The notes: generated by a model from the sequence alone, not told the origin. A DNA stretch of 58,170 bases from Pseudomonadota bacterium (GCA_023458315.1 JAEXAH010000119.1:1-58170), one strand, 5' to 3'. Counted from the stretch's first letter, positions 42,327 through 51,622 are shown. Made by a program: numbers and translations.

Positions 42327-43409
42327 ATGTCCTTGGCCGCTTTTGTGCGCATCGCCGCGCTGGCGCTGACCGCCACCCTTGCCGCGTGCGGCGGCGCGCC
42401 CCAGGGCGCCGGACAATCGGGACAGCCGGGGCAACCGGCGGTGTCCAAGGCCCGCCCCGGCGACATCGTGACCGAGGACTTCATCCTCTCGGCCAAGGAT
42501 GACGGCATCAGCCTGCACCTGCGCAACAAGCGCCCGGCCGAGTACTATTCCGGCAAGCCGGAACAGACCGTCCTGTTCATCCACGGCGCCACCTTCCCCG
42601 GCACCGCCACCTTCGACCTGGCGCTGGACGGCACCAGTTGGATGGATTGGATGGCCAAGCGCGGCTATGACGTCTACACCCTGGACATCCGCGGCTACGG
42701 CAAGTCCACCCGGCCCCCGGCCATGGGCCAGGCGGCCGACGCCAACCCGCCGCAGGTGGACGGCGAAACCGCCCTGCGCGACGTGTCCAAGGCGGTGGAT
42801 TTCATCCTGTCGCGCCGCAGCCTGGACCGGCTGGTGCTGGTGGGCTGGTCGTGGGGCGCCACCCTGGCCGGGTCCTATGCCAGCCAGACCACCGCGCGGG
42901 TGGAAAAGCTGGTGTTGTACGCGCCGCAATGGCTGAGCGACGCCAAGCCGGAAACCGCCCCCAAGCTGGGCGCCTGGCGCGAGGTGCCGCTGAGCGCCGT
43001 GCGCGAACGCTGGACCCGCGACGTCCCCAGCAAGGAACGCGGCGAACTGGTGTCGGCCGCCACCATGGACGCCTTCCTGGCCGGGCTGAAGGCCGCCGAC
43101 CCCGAGGGCGCCACCCAGAATCCGCCGGTGACGCGCGTCCCCACCGGCGCCGTGGCCGACTGGCTGAACACCTGGGCGGCGGGCAAGCCCTATTGGCGGC
43201 CCGAGCGGGTCGCCGCCCCCACCCTGGTCATCCAGGGCGAATGGGACATCGAGAACCCGCCGGACCAGGGCCTGTCGGTGTTCGCCGCCCTGACCGGGGC
43301 GCCCAACCGCCGCTATGTGCTGCTGGGCGAGGCCACCCACACCGTGCTGTTCGAGAAGAACCGCCAGCAATTGTTCCGCGCCGTGCAGGGCTTCCTGGAA
43401 GAAAAGTGA
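42327..43409 (+). CDS. Alpha/beta-hydrolase fold lipoprotein
   Basis: Predicted 360 aa, GGGGAG upstream. Lipobox LAAC with Cys21 after a short signal, then a Gly/Gln/Pro-rich tether. The alpha/beta-hydrolase fold follows: VLFIHGATFPG (oxyanion region), nucleophile elbow VGWSWGAT, acid D in VIQGEWDIENPP and base H in LLGEATHTVLF. It is presumably anchored to the envelope; the substrate is unknown. A TTGACA-like element lies upstream in 42215-42326 without a firm -10. Confidence 0.85.
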   Translation: MSLAAFVRIAALALTATLAACGGAPQGAGQSGQPGQPAVSKARPGDIVTEDFILSAKDDGISLHLRNKRPAEYYSGKPEQTVLFIHGATFPGTATFDLALDGTSWMDWMAKRGYDVYTLDIRGYGKSTRPPAMGQAADANPPQVDGETALRDVSKAVDFILSRRSLDRLVLVGWSWGATLAGSYASQTTARVEKLVLYAPQWLSDAKPETAPKLGAWREVPLSAVRERWTRDVPSKERGELVSAATMDAFLAGLKAADPEGATQNPPVTRVPTGAVADWLNTWAAGKPYWRPERVAAPTLVIQGEWDIENPPDQGLSVFAALTGAPNRRYVLLGEATHTVLFEKNRQQLFRAVQGFLEEK

Positions 43410-43418
43410 GACCGCGTC

Positions 43419-43452
43419 GGTCAAGGCGCGGGTTTTCCGCCCCGCCTTGACC
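43419..43452. terminator. 13-bp hairpin after the lipoprotein gene
   Basis: GGTCAAGGCG-C-GGG (43419-43432) pairs with CCCCGCCTTGACC (43440-43452) with one bulged base and a 7-nt loop. It starts 9 nt past the stop of the hydrolase gene and is a likely terminator, although it lacks a T-run. Confidence 0.6.
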
Positions 43453-43534
43453 GGAGTAATGGCGCTGTCCGCCGGGCGAGGGCTCCATGGGGTCGAGTGC
43501 AACCCTGTCAGGCCCCTGACCAGCGGAGGTTCCC

Positions 43535-44131
43535 GTGGCGAAGACGTTGTTTCCGGCGGTCGCGTTGGCGTCCGCGTTGCTGTGCGCCGCCCCGGCCATG
43601 GCCGATAATCCCCTGCCCAACCCGCCGCCCGCCGACTGGCTGAAACAGGCCGATCTGTTCGGCCCGGTCAGCCAGTCGCGCGACGACGATTCGGTGATCG
43701 CCTGGGAAACCGCCCATGCGGCGACGCTGTCGGCGGGCTATCTGTTCGACCTGTCGCGCCGCCTGCTGCCGCGCGACCCCGATCTCGCGCTGGAATGGTA
43801 CGTGGTGGCCCAGGTGCGTGGCCGCTACGACGCCGGGCGCTGCATCGACGACACCGCCGGGCGGGCGGTATCGCGGCTGGGCCGCATGGCGACATCGGTG
43901 TTGCGCTATGGCGAAAGCCGCCCCCATGACTTTGCCGCTGCCGGGCGCCGTGCCCTGGCACGGCCCGATCTGCTGACCCACACCATCCATCCCGACTGGA
44001 TTTGCGCCCAGGCGCTGTCCGGCATGGGCGGCCGCAGCGCGGGCACCACGCCACCGTCGCAATGGCCGCGCCTCGAGGAACAATTGCGCCGCGACTGGGC
44101 GCGCCAGTTCGAGGCGATGGCCACCCGCTGA
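43535..44131 (+). CDS. Secreted protein of unknown function
   Basis: Predicted 198 aa from GTG at 43535, close behind GCGGAGG. Signal peptide MAKTLFPAVALASALLCAAPAMA, cleaved before DNP. The mature protein is helical with two Cys (in GRCIDDTAG and DWICAQALSG) and the phrase LALEWYVVAQVRGRYDAGRC, reminiscent of short helical-repeat proteins of the envelope. I do not recognise a family. It lies 69 nt ahead of the glycosyltransferase. Confidence 0.72.
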   Translation: MAKTLFPAVALASALLCAAPAMADNPLPNPPPADWLKQADLFGPVSQSRDDDSVIAWETAHAATLSAGYLFDLSRRLLPRDPDLALEWYVVAQVRGRYDAGRCIDDTAGRAVSRLGRMATSVLRYGESRPHDFAAAGRRALARPDLLTHTIHPDWICAQALSGMGGRSAGTTPPSQWPRLEEQLRRDWARQFEAMATR

Positions 44132-44200
44132 CCCGCCCGCGGTGGTGCCGCCGCGCCCGACCTGCTAGGGTTGGCGACGACCGCGACAGGGGGGGGAAGC

Positions 44201-45403
44201 GTGGGCAATCTGATCGCCATCACATGGGCGCTGTCGCCGCTGACCGGCTGGGGCAAGGTGGGGCTGGCGCTGCACGCCCGGCTGGCCACCCGGGGCGACG
44301 TGCCGCTGTTGCTGTCGCCGCCAAGCCCCGAGGCGTTCCCGCCCGAGCAGGCGGCGGCCCTGATGGCGCTGCATGCGCCGGTGGCGCCGGTCCTGCCCTT
44401 TCTGGTCAACCATCCCGACCAGCAGGTGACGCTGTCGCCCGCCGTGATGCTGCATGCCTTCGGCAACGATCTGGGCTGCGACGAAACCCTGTTGCGGGCG
44501 GTGGGATCGCACCGGGTCGGGCTGGCCGCCATCGAAAACACCCGCATCGCCCCGGCCCGCGTCGACCGTGCCCGTGCCTTCGACACCATGGTCGTGCATT
44601 CCCGCTTCAACCGCGACCTGCTGGCGGCGCATGGCCTGACCAATCTGGCCCTGACCTATCAGGGCATCGACCCGACGCTGTTCCATCCCCGCCCGGCGAC
44701 CGGCCGCTTCGGCGACCGCTTCGTGGTGTTCTCGGGCGGCAAGGTGGAATACCGCAAGGGCCAGGATCTGGTGGTCGCCGCCTTCGCCCGCTTCGCCGCC
44801 CGCCACCCCGACACCCTGCTGGTCTGCGCCTGGGCCAGCTTTTGGCCAGATCTGGCCTATGGCGTCAACGACGGCGTGCTGGCGCGGCCGCTGGTGGCCG
44901 CTGGCGACGGCCGCCCCGACATCCGCCGCTGGCTGGCGGAAAACGGCGTGCCCGCCGCCAACGCCCTGGTTCTGGACCATTACACCCCGGCCGAACTGGC
45001 GGCGCTGCTGCCCGATTGCCATGTGGCGCTGTTCCCCAATCGCTGCGAGGGCTGCACCAATCTGGTGGCCATGGAAACCATGGCGGCGGGGGTGCCGACC
45101 CTGTTGTCGGCCAACACCGGCCACCTGGATCTGCTGGATGCCGGATGCGGCGTGGCGCTGACCACCCAGCACGCCCTGCCCGATCCCGACGGCCAGCGCC
45201 AGGGCTGGGGCGAAAGCGACGTGGACGAGATGGTGGCGCGGCTGGAGGAAGCCCATGCCCGCCACGCCCAATGGCGGGCGGCGGCGGTTCCGGCGGCGGC
45301 GACCATCGCCCGCCGCACCTGGGACCGCTTCGCCGCCGTCACCCTGGCCGCCGCCGAAACGGGCGACCCCGGCGAGCCCGGCCTGCTGATCCCCGAGGAG
45401 TAA
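44201..45403 (+). CDS. GT4-type glycosyltransferase
   Basis: Predicted 400 aa; GTG at 44201 selected, right after GGGGGAAGC. GT-B fold: an N-terminal region with LTGWGKVGLALHARL and a C-terminal donor-binding domain with SGGKVEYRKGQDLVVAAF and the E-x7-E motif, CEGCTNLVAMETMAAGVPT. It would transfer a sugar from a nucleotide-activated donor. The following gene is a methyltransferase 7 nt away, suggesting a shared role in a modified glycan or lipid. The acceptor is unknown. Confidence 0.85.
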   Translation: MGNLIAITWALSPLTGWGKVGLALHARLATRGDVPLLLSPPSPEAFPPEQAAALMALHAPVAPVLPFLVNHPDQQVTLSPAVMLHAFGNDLGCDETLLRAVGSHRVGLAAIENTRIAPARVDRARAFDTMVVHSRFNRDLLAAHGLTNLALTYQGIDPTLFHPRPATGRFGDRFVVFSGGKVEYRKGQDLVVAAFARFAARHPDTLLVCAWASFWPDLAYGVNDGVLARPLVAAGDGRPDIRRWLAENGVPAANALVLDHYTPAELAALLPDCHVALFPNRCEGCTNLVAMETMAAGVPTLLSANTGHLDLLDAGCGVALTTQHALPDPDGQRQGWGESDVDEMVARLEEAHARHAQWRAAAVPAAATIARRTWDRFAAVTLAAAETGDPGEPGLLIPEE

Positions 45404-45410
45404 CCCCGTC

Positions 45411-46016
45411 ATGGAACCCGGCTATCAACGCCTGAAGGATTTCATCGCCGCCCGGCACGCCGACATCTACCCCGAGCCCGAGGCGGCGCACGCCGCCGAG
45501 ATCACCCGCCGGGTCATGGAGCACCTGCTGACCCTGCCGCAAGTGCGGCCGGGCGCCAGCGTGCTGGACATCGGTTGCGGCGCCGGGCTGGCGTTGGAAC
45601 TGTTCACCGCCGCCGGACTGGACGCCACCGGCATCACCCTGGGGCCAGAGGCGCAAATGTGCCGCGACAAGGGGTTGAAGGTGATCGAGATGGATCTGGC
45701 CTTCCTGGACCTGCCGGAAGCGTCGTTCGACGTGGTGTGGTGCCGCCACGCCCTGGAACACAGCCTGTTTCCGCTGTTCACCCTGGCCGAGATCCACCGG
45801 GTGATGCGGCCCGGCGGCCTGCTTTACGTCGAGGTTCCCGCCCCCGACACCTCGTGCCGCCACGAAACCAACCCCAACCATTACAGCGTGTTCGGCAAAA
45901 GCGCCTGGCTGTCGCTGTTCGCCAAGGCCGGATTCACCCTGCGCAACGACATCGACATGAGCTACACGGTGCCCGCCGGTCCCGACCTGTGCTGGGGCTT
46001 CGTGCTGTTGCGCTGA
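45411..46016 (+). CDS. Class I SAM-dependent methyltransferase
   Basis: Predicted 201 aa with GAGGAG upstream. SAM motif I VLDIGCGAGLALEL (about residues 47-60), then FDVVWCRHALEHSLFPLFTLAEIHRVMRPGG in two segments, typical of UbiE/COQ5-like or sugar-chain methyltransferases (Methyltransf_11). It follows the glycosyltransferase by 7 nt, so the substrate may be the same glycan. No membrane segment. Confidence 0.85.
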   Translation: MEPGYQRLKDFIAARHADIYPEPEAAHAAEITRRVMEHLLTLPQVRPGASVLDIGCGAGLALELFTAAGLDATGITLGPEAQMCRDKGLKVIEMDLAFLDLPEASFDVVWCRHALEHSLFPLFTLAEIHRVMRPGGLLYVEVPAPDTSCRHETNPNHYSVFGKSAWLSLFAKAGFTLRNDIDMSYTVPAGPDLCWGFVLLR

Positions 46017-46027
46017 TCGGGGCGGGC

Positions 46028-46588
46028 TCAGCGGCAGGGGCGGTTGGGGTCGCGGCCGTCGCACAGGTCGATGGCGCCGACGAAATCGCTCCATTCCTGC
46101 AATTCGGCGGCGCTGATGGGCATCTGACTGGGGTTGAACGGCTCGCCGCGCCACAGGCGGCCGATCACGTACAGCGCCTCTTTCCCGCGAATCACCAGGA
46201 ACAGCGAAAAGCTGCCGCGCCCGTCGCCCTTGTAGCGGCCGCACGCCACCGTGCGGGTGCCCGCCTGGGCGCCGCCCACCGCCCCCAGGCTGGCTGGACC
46301 GGCGGTGGCGCCCTCGCACACCGCCGCCGTGCGTTGCACCAGTTGTTCCAGGAAATCGGGCACCGTCAGCGGCGATCCGCGAAACGCCTGCACCGTGGTT
46401 CGCCGGGTCCAGCCTTCGGCGGTTTCGCTGGCCGGGATCAGTTCGGTGGCCTCGCCGCTGCGGTCGGCGACGTTGACCACCACCTTCCAGCCCGCCATCT
46501 GCGGCACCTGAAGCCGTTCCGAGGCCGCCGCCCCGCCGCCCGCCAGCGCCATCGCCGCCACAGCCGCCGCCAAAGCCCATGCCCGCAT
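46028..46588 (-). CDS. Secreted protein of unknown function
   Basis: Predicted 186 aa. Signal peptide MRAWALAAAVAAMALAGGGAAA, cleaved near ASE. The mature part has WKVVVNVADRSGEATELIP and LFLVIRGKEALYVIGRLWRGEPF, probably beta-rich, with four Cys that could form two disulphides (CEGA, ACGRY, DLCDGRDPNRPC). Divergent from the efflux operon; no family recognised. Confidence 0.75.
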   Translation of the reverse strand: MRAWALAAAVAAMALAGGGAAASERLQVPQMAGWKVVVNVADRSGEATELIPASETAEGWTRRTTVQAFRGSPLTVPDFLEQLVQRTAAVCEGATAGPASLGAVGGAQAGTRTVACGRYKGDGRGSFSLFLVIRGKEALYVIGRLWRGEPFNPSQMPISAAELQEWSDFVGAIDLCDGRDPNRPCR

Positions 46589-46654
46589 GCTTGCCTCCCG
46601 ATCCGGATCGGCGCAGGGTAACGCGTGCCAGTGCCCCTGCCAACAACGCTGGCC

Positions 46655-46705
46655 TTGACCTTGGCGAGCGGTCGATAATATAAAACTGAACCGTACAGTT
46701 CAGTT
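46655..46705 (+). promoter_or_regulatory. emrAB promoter with palindromic operator
   Basis: TTGACC (46655-46660) and TATAAA (46679-46684) are 18 nt apart, a good housekeeping promoter. A perfect palindrome, AACTGAAC-CGTACA-GTTCAGTT (46684-46705), covers the expected start site. Its size and symmetry fit a TetR-family repressor operator, but no such regulator gene is in the window. Confidence 0.75.
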
Positions 46706-46721
46706 CCCAGGCCATACCCCC

Positions 46722-47786
46722 ATGAAAAAGCCCGTCCTGCTTGCCGTTTCCGCCCTTGCCGTGGGCGCCGCGCTGATCGGCGGCTGGCGTTGGGCCAGCG
46801 AATGGCGGCACTGGCAGACCACCGACGACGCCTATGTGGAAGGCGACATCACCAGCATGGCGCCCAAGGTCAGCGCCCATGTGGTGCAGGTGGCGGTGGC
46901 CGACAACCAGCCGGTGCGGGCGGGCGACGTGCTGGTGCGGCTGGACGACCGCGACTTCACCGCCCGGGTGGCCGAGGCCCGCGCCGTGGTGGCGGCGCGC
47001 CGGGCGGCGCTGGCCCAGTTGGACGACAAGGTGGCGGTACAGCAGGCGACACTGACCCAGGCGGGGGCGTCCATCGCCTCGGCCCAGGCCGACCTCAAGC
47101 GGTCGCGGGCCGATCTGGAACGCGCGCAACGTCTGGTGCGCGAGGATTTCGTCAGCCGCCAGCGTTTCGACTCCCAGCAGGCCGAGGCCAGCAAGGCGGC
47201 GGCCAGCGTCACCGGTTCCAACGCCCAGGCCCTGGCCGCCCGCCGCCAATTGGCGGTGCTGGAGGCCGACCGCGACATCACCAAGGCGCAACTGGAGCAG
47301 GCCCAGGCGCAACTGGCCCAGGCCGAGAACGACCTGGAGGCGACGGTGATCCGCGCCCCGGTGGACGGCGTCATCGGCAACCGCGTGGTGCGCGACGGCC
47401 AGTACGTGCGCACCGGCCAGCATCTGCTGAGCGTGGTGCCGCTGGCCACCGTGTGGATCGACGCCAATTTCAAGGAAACCCAGATCGGCGCCATGCATCC
47501 CGGCGCCCGGGTCGAGATCGCGGTGGACGCCTATCCCGGCGTGGCCGTCACCGGCACCGTCACCGGCCTGTCGCCCGCCTCGGGCGCCAAATTCAGCCTG
47601 TTGCCGCCCGAAAACGCCACCGGCAACTTCACCAAGGTGGTGCAGCGCGTGCCGGTCCGCGTCGCCTTGCCCGCCGACAACCCGCTGGCCGGGCGGCTGC
47701 GTCCCGGCCTGTCGGTGGTCGCCCGCGTCGACACCCGCACCGGCACCCCCGAACCGCTGGCCCCGGTCCAGGCGGCCGCGCGCTGA
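46722..47786 (+). CDS. emrA: HlyD/EmrA family efflux membrane-fusion protein
   Basis: Predicted 354 aa. One N-terminal transmembrane anchor (about residues 5-25), lipoyl-like half-motif TTDDAYVEGDITSMAPKVS, a long periplasmic coiled coil (about 90-205), second lipoyl half (IRAPVDGVIGNRVVRDGQYV) and beta-barrel domain. It links the inner-membrane pump EmrB to an outer-membrane channel for drug or solvent export. Gene order with emrB and operator control support this. The ribosome-binding site is weak. Confidence 0.9.
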   Translation: MKKPVLLAVSALAVGAALIGGWRWASEWRHWQTTDDAYVEGDITSMAPKVSAHVVQVAVADNQPVRAGDVLVRLDDRDFTARVAEARAVVAARRAALAQLDDKVAVQQATLTQAGASIASAQADLKRSRADLERAQRLVREDFVSRQRFDSQQAEASKAAASVTGSNAQALAARRQLAVLEADRDITKAQLEQAQAQLAQAENDLEATVIRAPVDGVIGNRVVRDGQYVRTGQHLLSVVPLATVWIDANFKETQIGAMHPGARVEIAVDAYPGVAVTGTVTGLSPASGAKFSLLPPENATGNFTKVVQRVPVRVALPADNPLAGRLRPGLSVVARVDTRTGTPEPLAPVQAAAR

Positions 47787-47788
47787 CC

Positions 47789-49375
47789 ATGTCCGCCGCC
47801 TTGGACCGCACCGCCATTCCCCCCGACCAGCGCGTGGTCAGCACCCGCGACTGGATCGGGTTCTACGCCATGGTGGTCGGCATGTTCATGGCGATCCTGG
47901 ACATCCAGATCGTCGCCAGTTCGCTGGGCCAGATCCAGGCGGGCATCTCGGCCTCGGCGGACGAGGTCAGTTGGGTCCAGACCGCCTATCTGATCGCCGA
48001 GGTGGTGATGATCCCGCTGTCGGGCTGGATGGCCCGCGTGGTGTCCACCCGCTGGCTGTTCTTCGTCAGTTGCGTCACCTTCACCATCGCCAGCGCGCTG
48101 TGCGCCTTTGCCTGGAACATCGAGTCCATGATCGTGCTGCGCGCGGTCCAGGGCTTTCTGGGCGGCGCCATGATCCCCACCGTGTTCGCCACCAGCTACA
48201 TCCTGTTCCCGCCGCGCATGCAGGCGGGCATCTCGGTGCTGATCGGCCTGACCGCCACCATGGCCCCCACCCTGGGGCCGACGCTGGGCGGCTATCTGAC
48301 CGATCTGTGGAGCTGGCACTGGCTGTTCCTGATCAACGTGGTGCCGGGCGCCATCGTGTCGCTGGTGGTGCTGCTGTTCGTCAACGTGGACCGGCCGCGC
48401 CTGGAATTGCTGAAGGGCTTCGACCTGATCGGCGTGGTGTGCATCGCCCTGTTCCTGGGCTCGATGCAATACGTGCTCGAGGAAGGGCCGCGCAACGACT
48501 GGTTCGACGACATCCACATCGTGGTGTTCACCGTCGTCATGGGGACGGCGGGCATCGCCTTCGTGCTGCGCGAACTGACCTGCGCCCATCCGGTGGTCGA
48601 TCTGCGCGCCTTCGGCGACCGCAATTTCCTGGTGGGCTGCTGTTTCAGCTTCATCATCGGCATCGGCCTGTACGGTTCGGTCTACGTCATCCCGCTGTAT
48701 CTGGGCCGGGTGCGCGGCTATTCGTCGCTGGACATCGGCCTGACCATGATGGTGACGGGCATGTTCCAGTTCCTGTCGGCGCCGCTGGCGGGCAATCTGG
48801 CCCGCCACATGGATTTGCGCGGCATGCTGGCCATCGGCCTGGGGCTGTTCGGCGCCGGTCTGTGGCTGAACAGCCATCTGACCAGCGAATGGGGCTATTG
48901 GGATCTGTTTCTGCCCCAGGCGGTGCGCGGCCTGTCGCTGATGTTCTGCATGGTGCCGATCAACGCGGTGGCGCTGGGCCATCTGCCGCCGCATCAGGTG
49001 CAGAACGCCTCGGGCCTGTACAATCTGATGCGCAACACCGGCGGCGCCGTGGGGTTGGCGGCCATCACCACCATGGTCAGCCACCGGGTGGACCTGCACA
49101 TGGCGCGGCTGGGCGAAAGCCTGACCCTGGCCAACCAGGAGGCGGTGACGCGGTTGCAGAACATGGCGGCGCGCTACGAGACGCTGATCACCGGCGACCC
49201 CGACCGCGCGGCGCTTCAGGCGCTGTACCGCATCACCAAGCAGCAGGCGACCACCATGGCCTATGGCGACGTGCTGCTGGTCATGAGTCTGGTGTTCGTG
49301 GTCGGACTGATGCTGATGCCGCTGGTGCACAAGGTCGCCCATCCCTCCGCCAGTGGCGGCGGCGGGGGGCACTAG
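47789..49375 (+). CDS. emrB: DHA2-family MFS multidrug transporter EmrB
   Basis: Predicted 528 aa with about 14 transmembrane helices. MFS motif C-like GPTLGGYLTDLWSWHWLFLINV and motif A-like LSGWMARVVSTRW are typical of the EmrB/QacA family of proton-driven drug exporters. It starts 2 nt after emrA ends. The C-terminus is a flexible Ser/Gly tail ending GGGGGH. The substrate is unknown. A perfect hairpin CGGCTCCA-TGC-TGGAGCCG (49436-49454) lies 60 nt downstream. Confidence 0.92.
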   Translation: MSAALDRTAIPPDQRVVSTRDWIGFYAMVVGMFMAILDIQIVASSLGQIQAGISASADEVSWVQTAYLIAEVVMIPLSGWMARVVSTRWLFFVSCVTFTIASALCAFAWNIESMIVLRAVQGFLGGAMIPTVFATSYILFPPRMQAGISVLIGLTATMAPTLGPTLGGYLTDLWSWHWLFLINVVPGAIVSLVVLLFVNVDRPRLELLKGFDLIGVVCIALFLGSMQYVLEEGPRNDWFDDIHIVVFTVVMGTAGIAFVLRELTCAHPVVDLRAFGDRNFLVGCCFSFIIGIGLYGSVYVIPLYLGRVRGYSSLDIGLTMMVTGMFQFLSAPLAGNLARHMDLRGMLAIGLGLFGAGLWLNSHLTSEWGYWDLFLPQAVRGLSLMFCMVPINAVALGHLPPHQVQNASGLYNLMRNTGGAVGLAAITTMVSHRVDLHMARLGESLTLANQEAVTRLQNMAARYETLITGDPDRAALQALYRITKQQATTMAYGDVLLVMSLVFVVGLMLMPLVHKVAHPSASGGGGGH

Positions 49376-49435
49376 GTTACGCCCTCGCCGGGCGCGGCCA
49401 TCCGGCCGCTTGGCCACGGCCTCAATGGCCGTAAA

Positions 49436-49454
49436 CGGCTCCATGCTGGAGCCG
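49436..49454 (+). terminator. Hairpin downstream of emrB
   Basis: CGGCTCCA-TGC-TGGAGCCG is a perfect 8-bp stem with a 3-nt loop, 60 nt after the emrB stop. It lacks a T-run. It may terminate the efflux transcript. Confidence 0.45.
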
Positions 49455-49462
49455 GTACCAGA

Positions 49463-49534
49463 TCGCCCGCCGCTCCCTCGCCGGACTGCCCCCAATCCTC
49501 AGAATCCGGCGACATCCCAGGGAGCGGCGGGTGA
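49463..49534 (+). promoter_or_regulatory. Large hairpin in the asnB leader
   Basis: Arms 49466-49478 (CCCGCCGCTCCCT) and 49519-49531 are exact reverse complements over 13 bp, extending to 16 with a wobble. Directly inside, CGCCGGA (49479-49485) pairs with TCCGGCG (49505-49511). The result is a stem of 20 or more bp with a 7-nt bulge and 19-nt loop, 67 nt before the asnB ATG. Confidence 0.65.
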
Positions 49535-49600
49535 GCCTTGCTCGACGCGCGGGGCGGCGGTAAGGTCGCGGCCACGTTCCCCGGAAGGCATCCCTCGCCC

Positions 49601-51526
49601 ATGTGCGGTTTCGCAGGCTTTCTCGACATCGGCGCCGACACGGCCGACCGCGCCCGCGTGGTCCAGGCCATGGCCGACACCCTGGTCCATCGCGGCCCCG
49701 ACGATTCCGGCGTGTGGACCGACGACGGCGCGGGCATCGCCCTGGGCTTCCGCCGCCTCGCCATCCTGGATTTGTCGCCCCAGGGCCACCAGCCCATGCA
49801 ATCGCGCGACGGCCGCTGGGTGGTGACGTTCAACGGCGAGATCTACAACCACGTCGAATTGCGCGCCCGGCTGGCGCCCGCGGAATGGCGCGGCCATTCC
49901 GATACCGAGGTGTTGCTGGAGGCGGTGGCGCGCTGGGGCGTCGATCGCGCCCTGGCCAGCTTCGACGGCATGTTCGCCATCGCCCTGTGGGACCGGCTGG
50001 AGCGGGTGCTGTACCTGGCCCGCGACCGCATCGGCGAAAAGCCGTTGTATTGGGCGCGCTGCGGCGGCGCGCTGATGTTCGGCTCGGAACTCAAGGCGCT
50101 GAAGCGCCACCCGGCCTTCGACCGCACCATCGACCACGACGCCCTGGCGGCCTATCTGCGCCTGGGCTGGGTGCCGTCGCCGCACACCATCTATACCCAC
50201 GCCCGCAAGCTGCCGCCCGGTTCGGTGATGACGGTCAAGGGCGACAATCACGTCATCCGCGCCTATTGGTCGGCGACCGAACGGGCGCGGGCGGTGGCCG
50301 GGACCTTCACCGGCGGCCGCGCCGCCGCCGCCGAGCGGCTGAACCAGTTGCTGCGCGCCTCGGTCAGCTTGCGCATGCAGGCCGACGTGCCGGTGGGCGT
50401 GTTCCTGTCGGGCGGCGTCGATTCGTCGCTGACCGCGGGCATCATGACCGAATTGTCGCCGGGGCCGGTGCACACCTTCACCGTCGGCTTCGACCAACAG
50501 GGCTATGACGAAAGCCCCCATGCCCGCGCCGTGGCCGAGCATCTGGGCACCGTCCACACCGAATTGCGGGTGGGCGATGCCGAGGCGCTGGCCCTGGTGC
50601 CGCGCCTGCCCGCCATCTGGGACGAACCCTTCGCCGACCCGGCGCAATTGCCGACCTGCCTGCTGGCCGAGGTGACGCGCAAACGGGTGACGGTGGCGTT
50701 GTCGGGCGACGGCGCCGACGAATTGTTCGGCGGCTACGGCATCTATCGGTCCATCCCGGCCGACTGGCAGCGCCTGCGCGCCACGCCGGACTGGAGCCGC
50801 CGTCTGGCCGCGATGCTGGCGGCGCTGCCCGCCGGGCCGCTCAACGCCCTGGCCGGTCTGGCCCGTCTGGGCGGGCGCAAGCGCCGCTCCTATCCCGGCT
50901 ACCGCTTCCGGAAATCGTTCGAGGCGCTGGGCGCCGCCTCGATCCCCGAATTGCTGGGCCTGCATTATTCCCGCTGGCGCGGCATGCCGCCGCTGGTGCC
51001 CGGCGCGGCCGAGGCGGAAACCGTGTTCACCGATCCCGCCCGCCAGCCCGACCTGGACGATCCGGCGCTGACGGTAATGGTCATGGACGCGTTGGGCTAT
51101 CTGCCCGACGATCTGTGCGTCAAGACCGACCGCGCCACCATGGCGGCGTCGCTGGAGGCGCGGCTGCCGTTCCTGGACCATTCCGTCGCGGAATTCGCCT
51201 GGAGCCTGCCCACCGCCATGAAGATCGACGGCACCACCGGCAAGGCCATCCTGCGCGACGTGCTGTACAATTACGTGCCGCGCGAATTGGTGGACCGCCC
51301 CAAGATGGGCTTCGAGGTGCCGGTCGGCCGCTGGCTGTCCGGCGCGCTGAAGGGCTGGGCCGACGATCTGCTGTCCGAGGATCTGCTGCGCCGCCAGAAC
51401 CACCTGGATGCCGGGCTGGTGGCCCGCTGCTGGCAGGACCACCGCAGCGGCGCCAAGAACTGGCAGACCGAATTGTGGCACGTCCTGATGTTCCAGGCGT
51501 GGCTGGCGGCCGAGGATGCCGCCTGA
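49601..51526 (+). CDS. asnB: Glutamine-hydrolysing asparagine synthetase
   Basis: Predicted 641 aa. Cys2 is the class II glutaminase nucleophile (MCGFAGFLD). Motifs VHRGPDDSG, FNGEIYNH (about residues 77-84), and the synthetase PP-loop LSGGVDSSLTAG (about 268-279) are intact. It converts Asp, Gln and ATP to Asn. Length exceeds E. coli AsnB (554 aa) and resembles the longer exosortase or surface-polysaccharide linked type, although no such genes are next to it. GGAAGG is upstream at a long spacing. A strong terminator follows. Confidence 0.93.
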   Translation: MCGFAGFLDIGADTADRARVVQAMADTLVHRGPDDSGVWTDDGAGIALGFRRLAILDLSPQGHQPMQSRDGRWVVTFNGEIYNHVELRARLAPAEWRGHSDTEVLLEAVARWGVDRALASFDGMFAIALWDRLERVLYLARDRIGEKPLYWARCGGALMFGSELKALKRHPAFDRTIDHDALAAYLRLGWVPSPHTIYTHARKLPPGSVMTVKGDNHVIRAYWSATERARAVAGTFTGGRAAAAERLNQLLRASVSLRMQADVPVGVFLSGGVDSSLTAGIMTELSPGPVHTFTVGFDQQGYDESPHARAVAEHLGTVHTELRVGDAEALALVPRLPAIWDEPFADPAQLPTCLLAEVTRKRVTVALSGDGADELFGGYGIYRSIPADWQRLRATPDWSRRLAAMLAALPAGPLNALAGLARLGGRKRRSYPGYRFRKSFEALGAASIPELLGLHYSRWRGMPPLVPGAAEAETVFTDPARQPDLDDPALTVMVMDALGYLPDDLCVKTDRATMAASLEARLPFLDHSVAEFAWSLPTAMKIDGTTGKAILRDVLYNYVPRELVDRPKMGFEVPVGRWLSGALKGWADDLLSEDLLRRQNHLDAGLVARCWQDHRSGAKNWQTELWHVLMFQAWLAAEDAA

Positions 51527-51532
51527 CCGCAC

Positions 51533-51550
51533 AGGGAAACATTCCCTTTT
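51533..51550 (+). terminator. Rho-independent terminator after asnB
   Basis: AGGGAA-ACA-TTCCCT followed by TTT (AGGGAAACATTCCCTTTT) lies 7 nt past the asnB stop. Stem of 6 bp with a short loop and T-run. Confidence 0.7.
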
Positions 51551-51622
51551 GCTGAATCTCCCTTCGCAGGCGGCGGCAAGGCTGGTACGCTACTTTGGTA
51601 TGTAGCAACAACCCCGCCCGCC

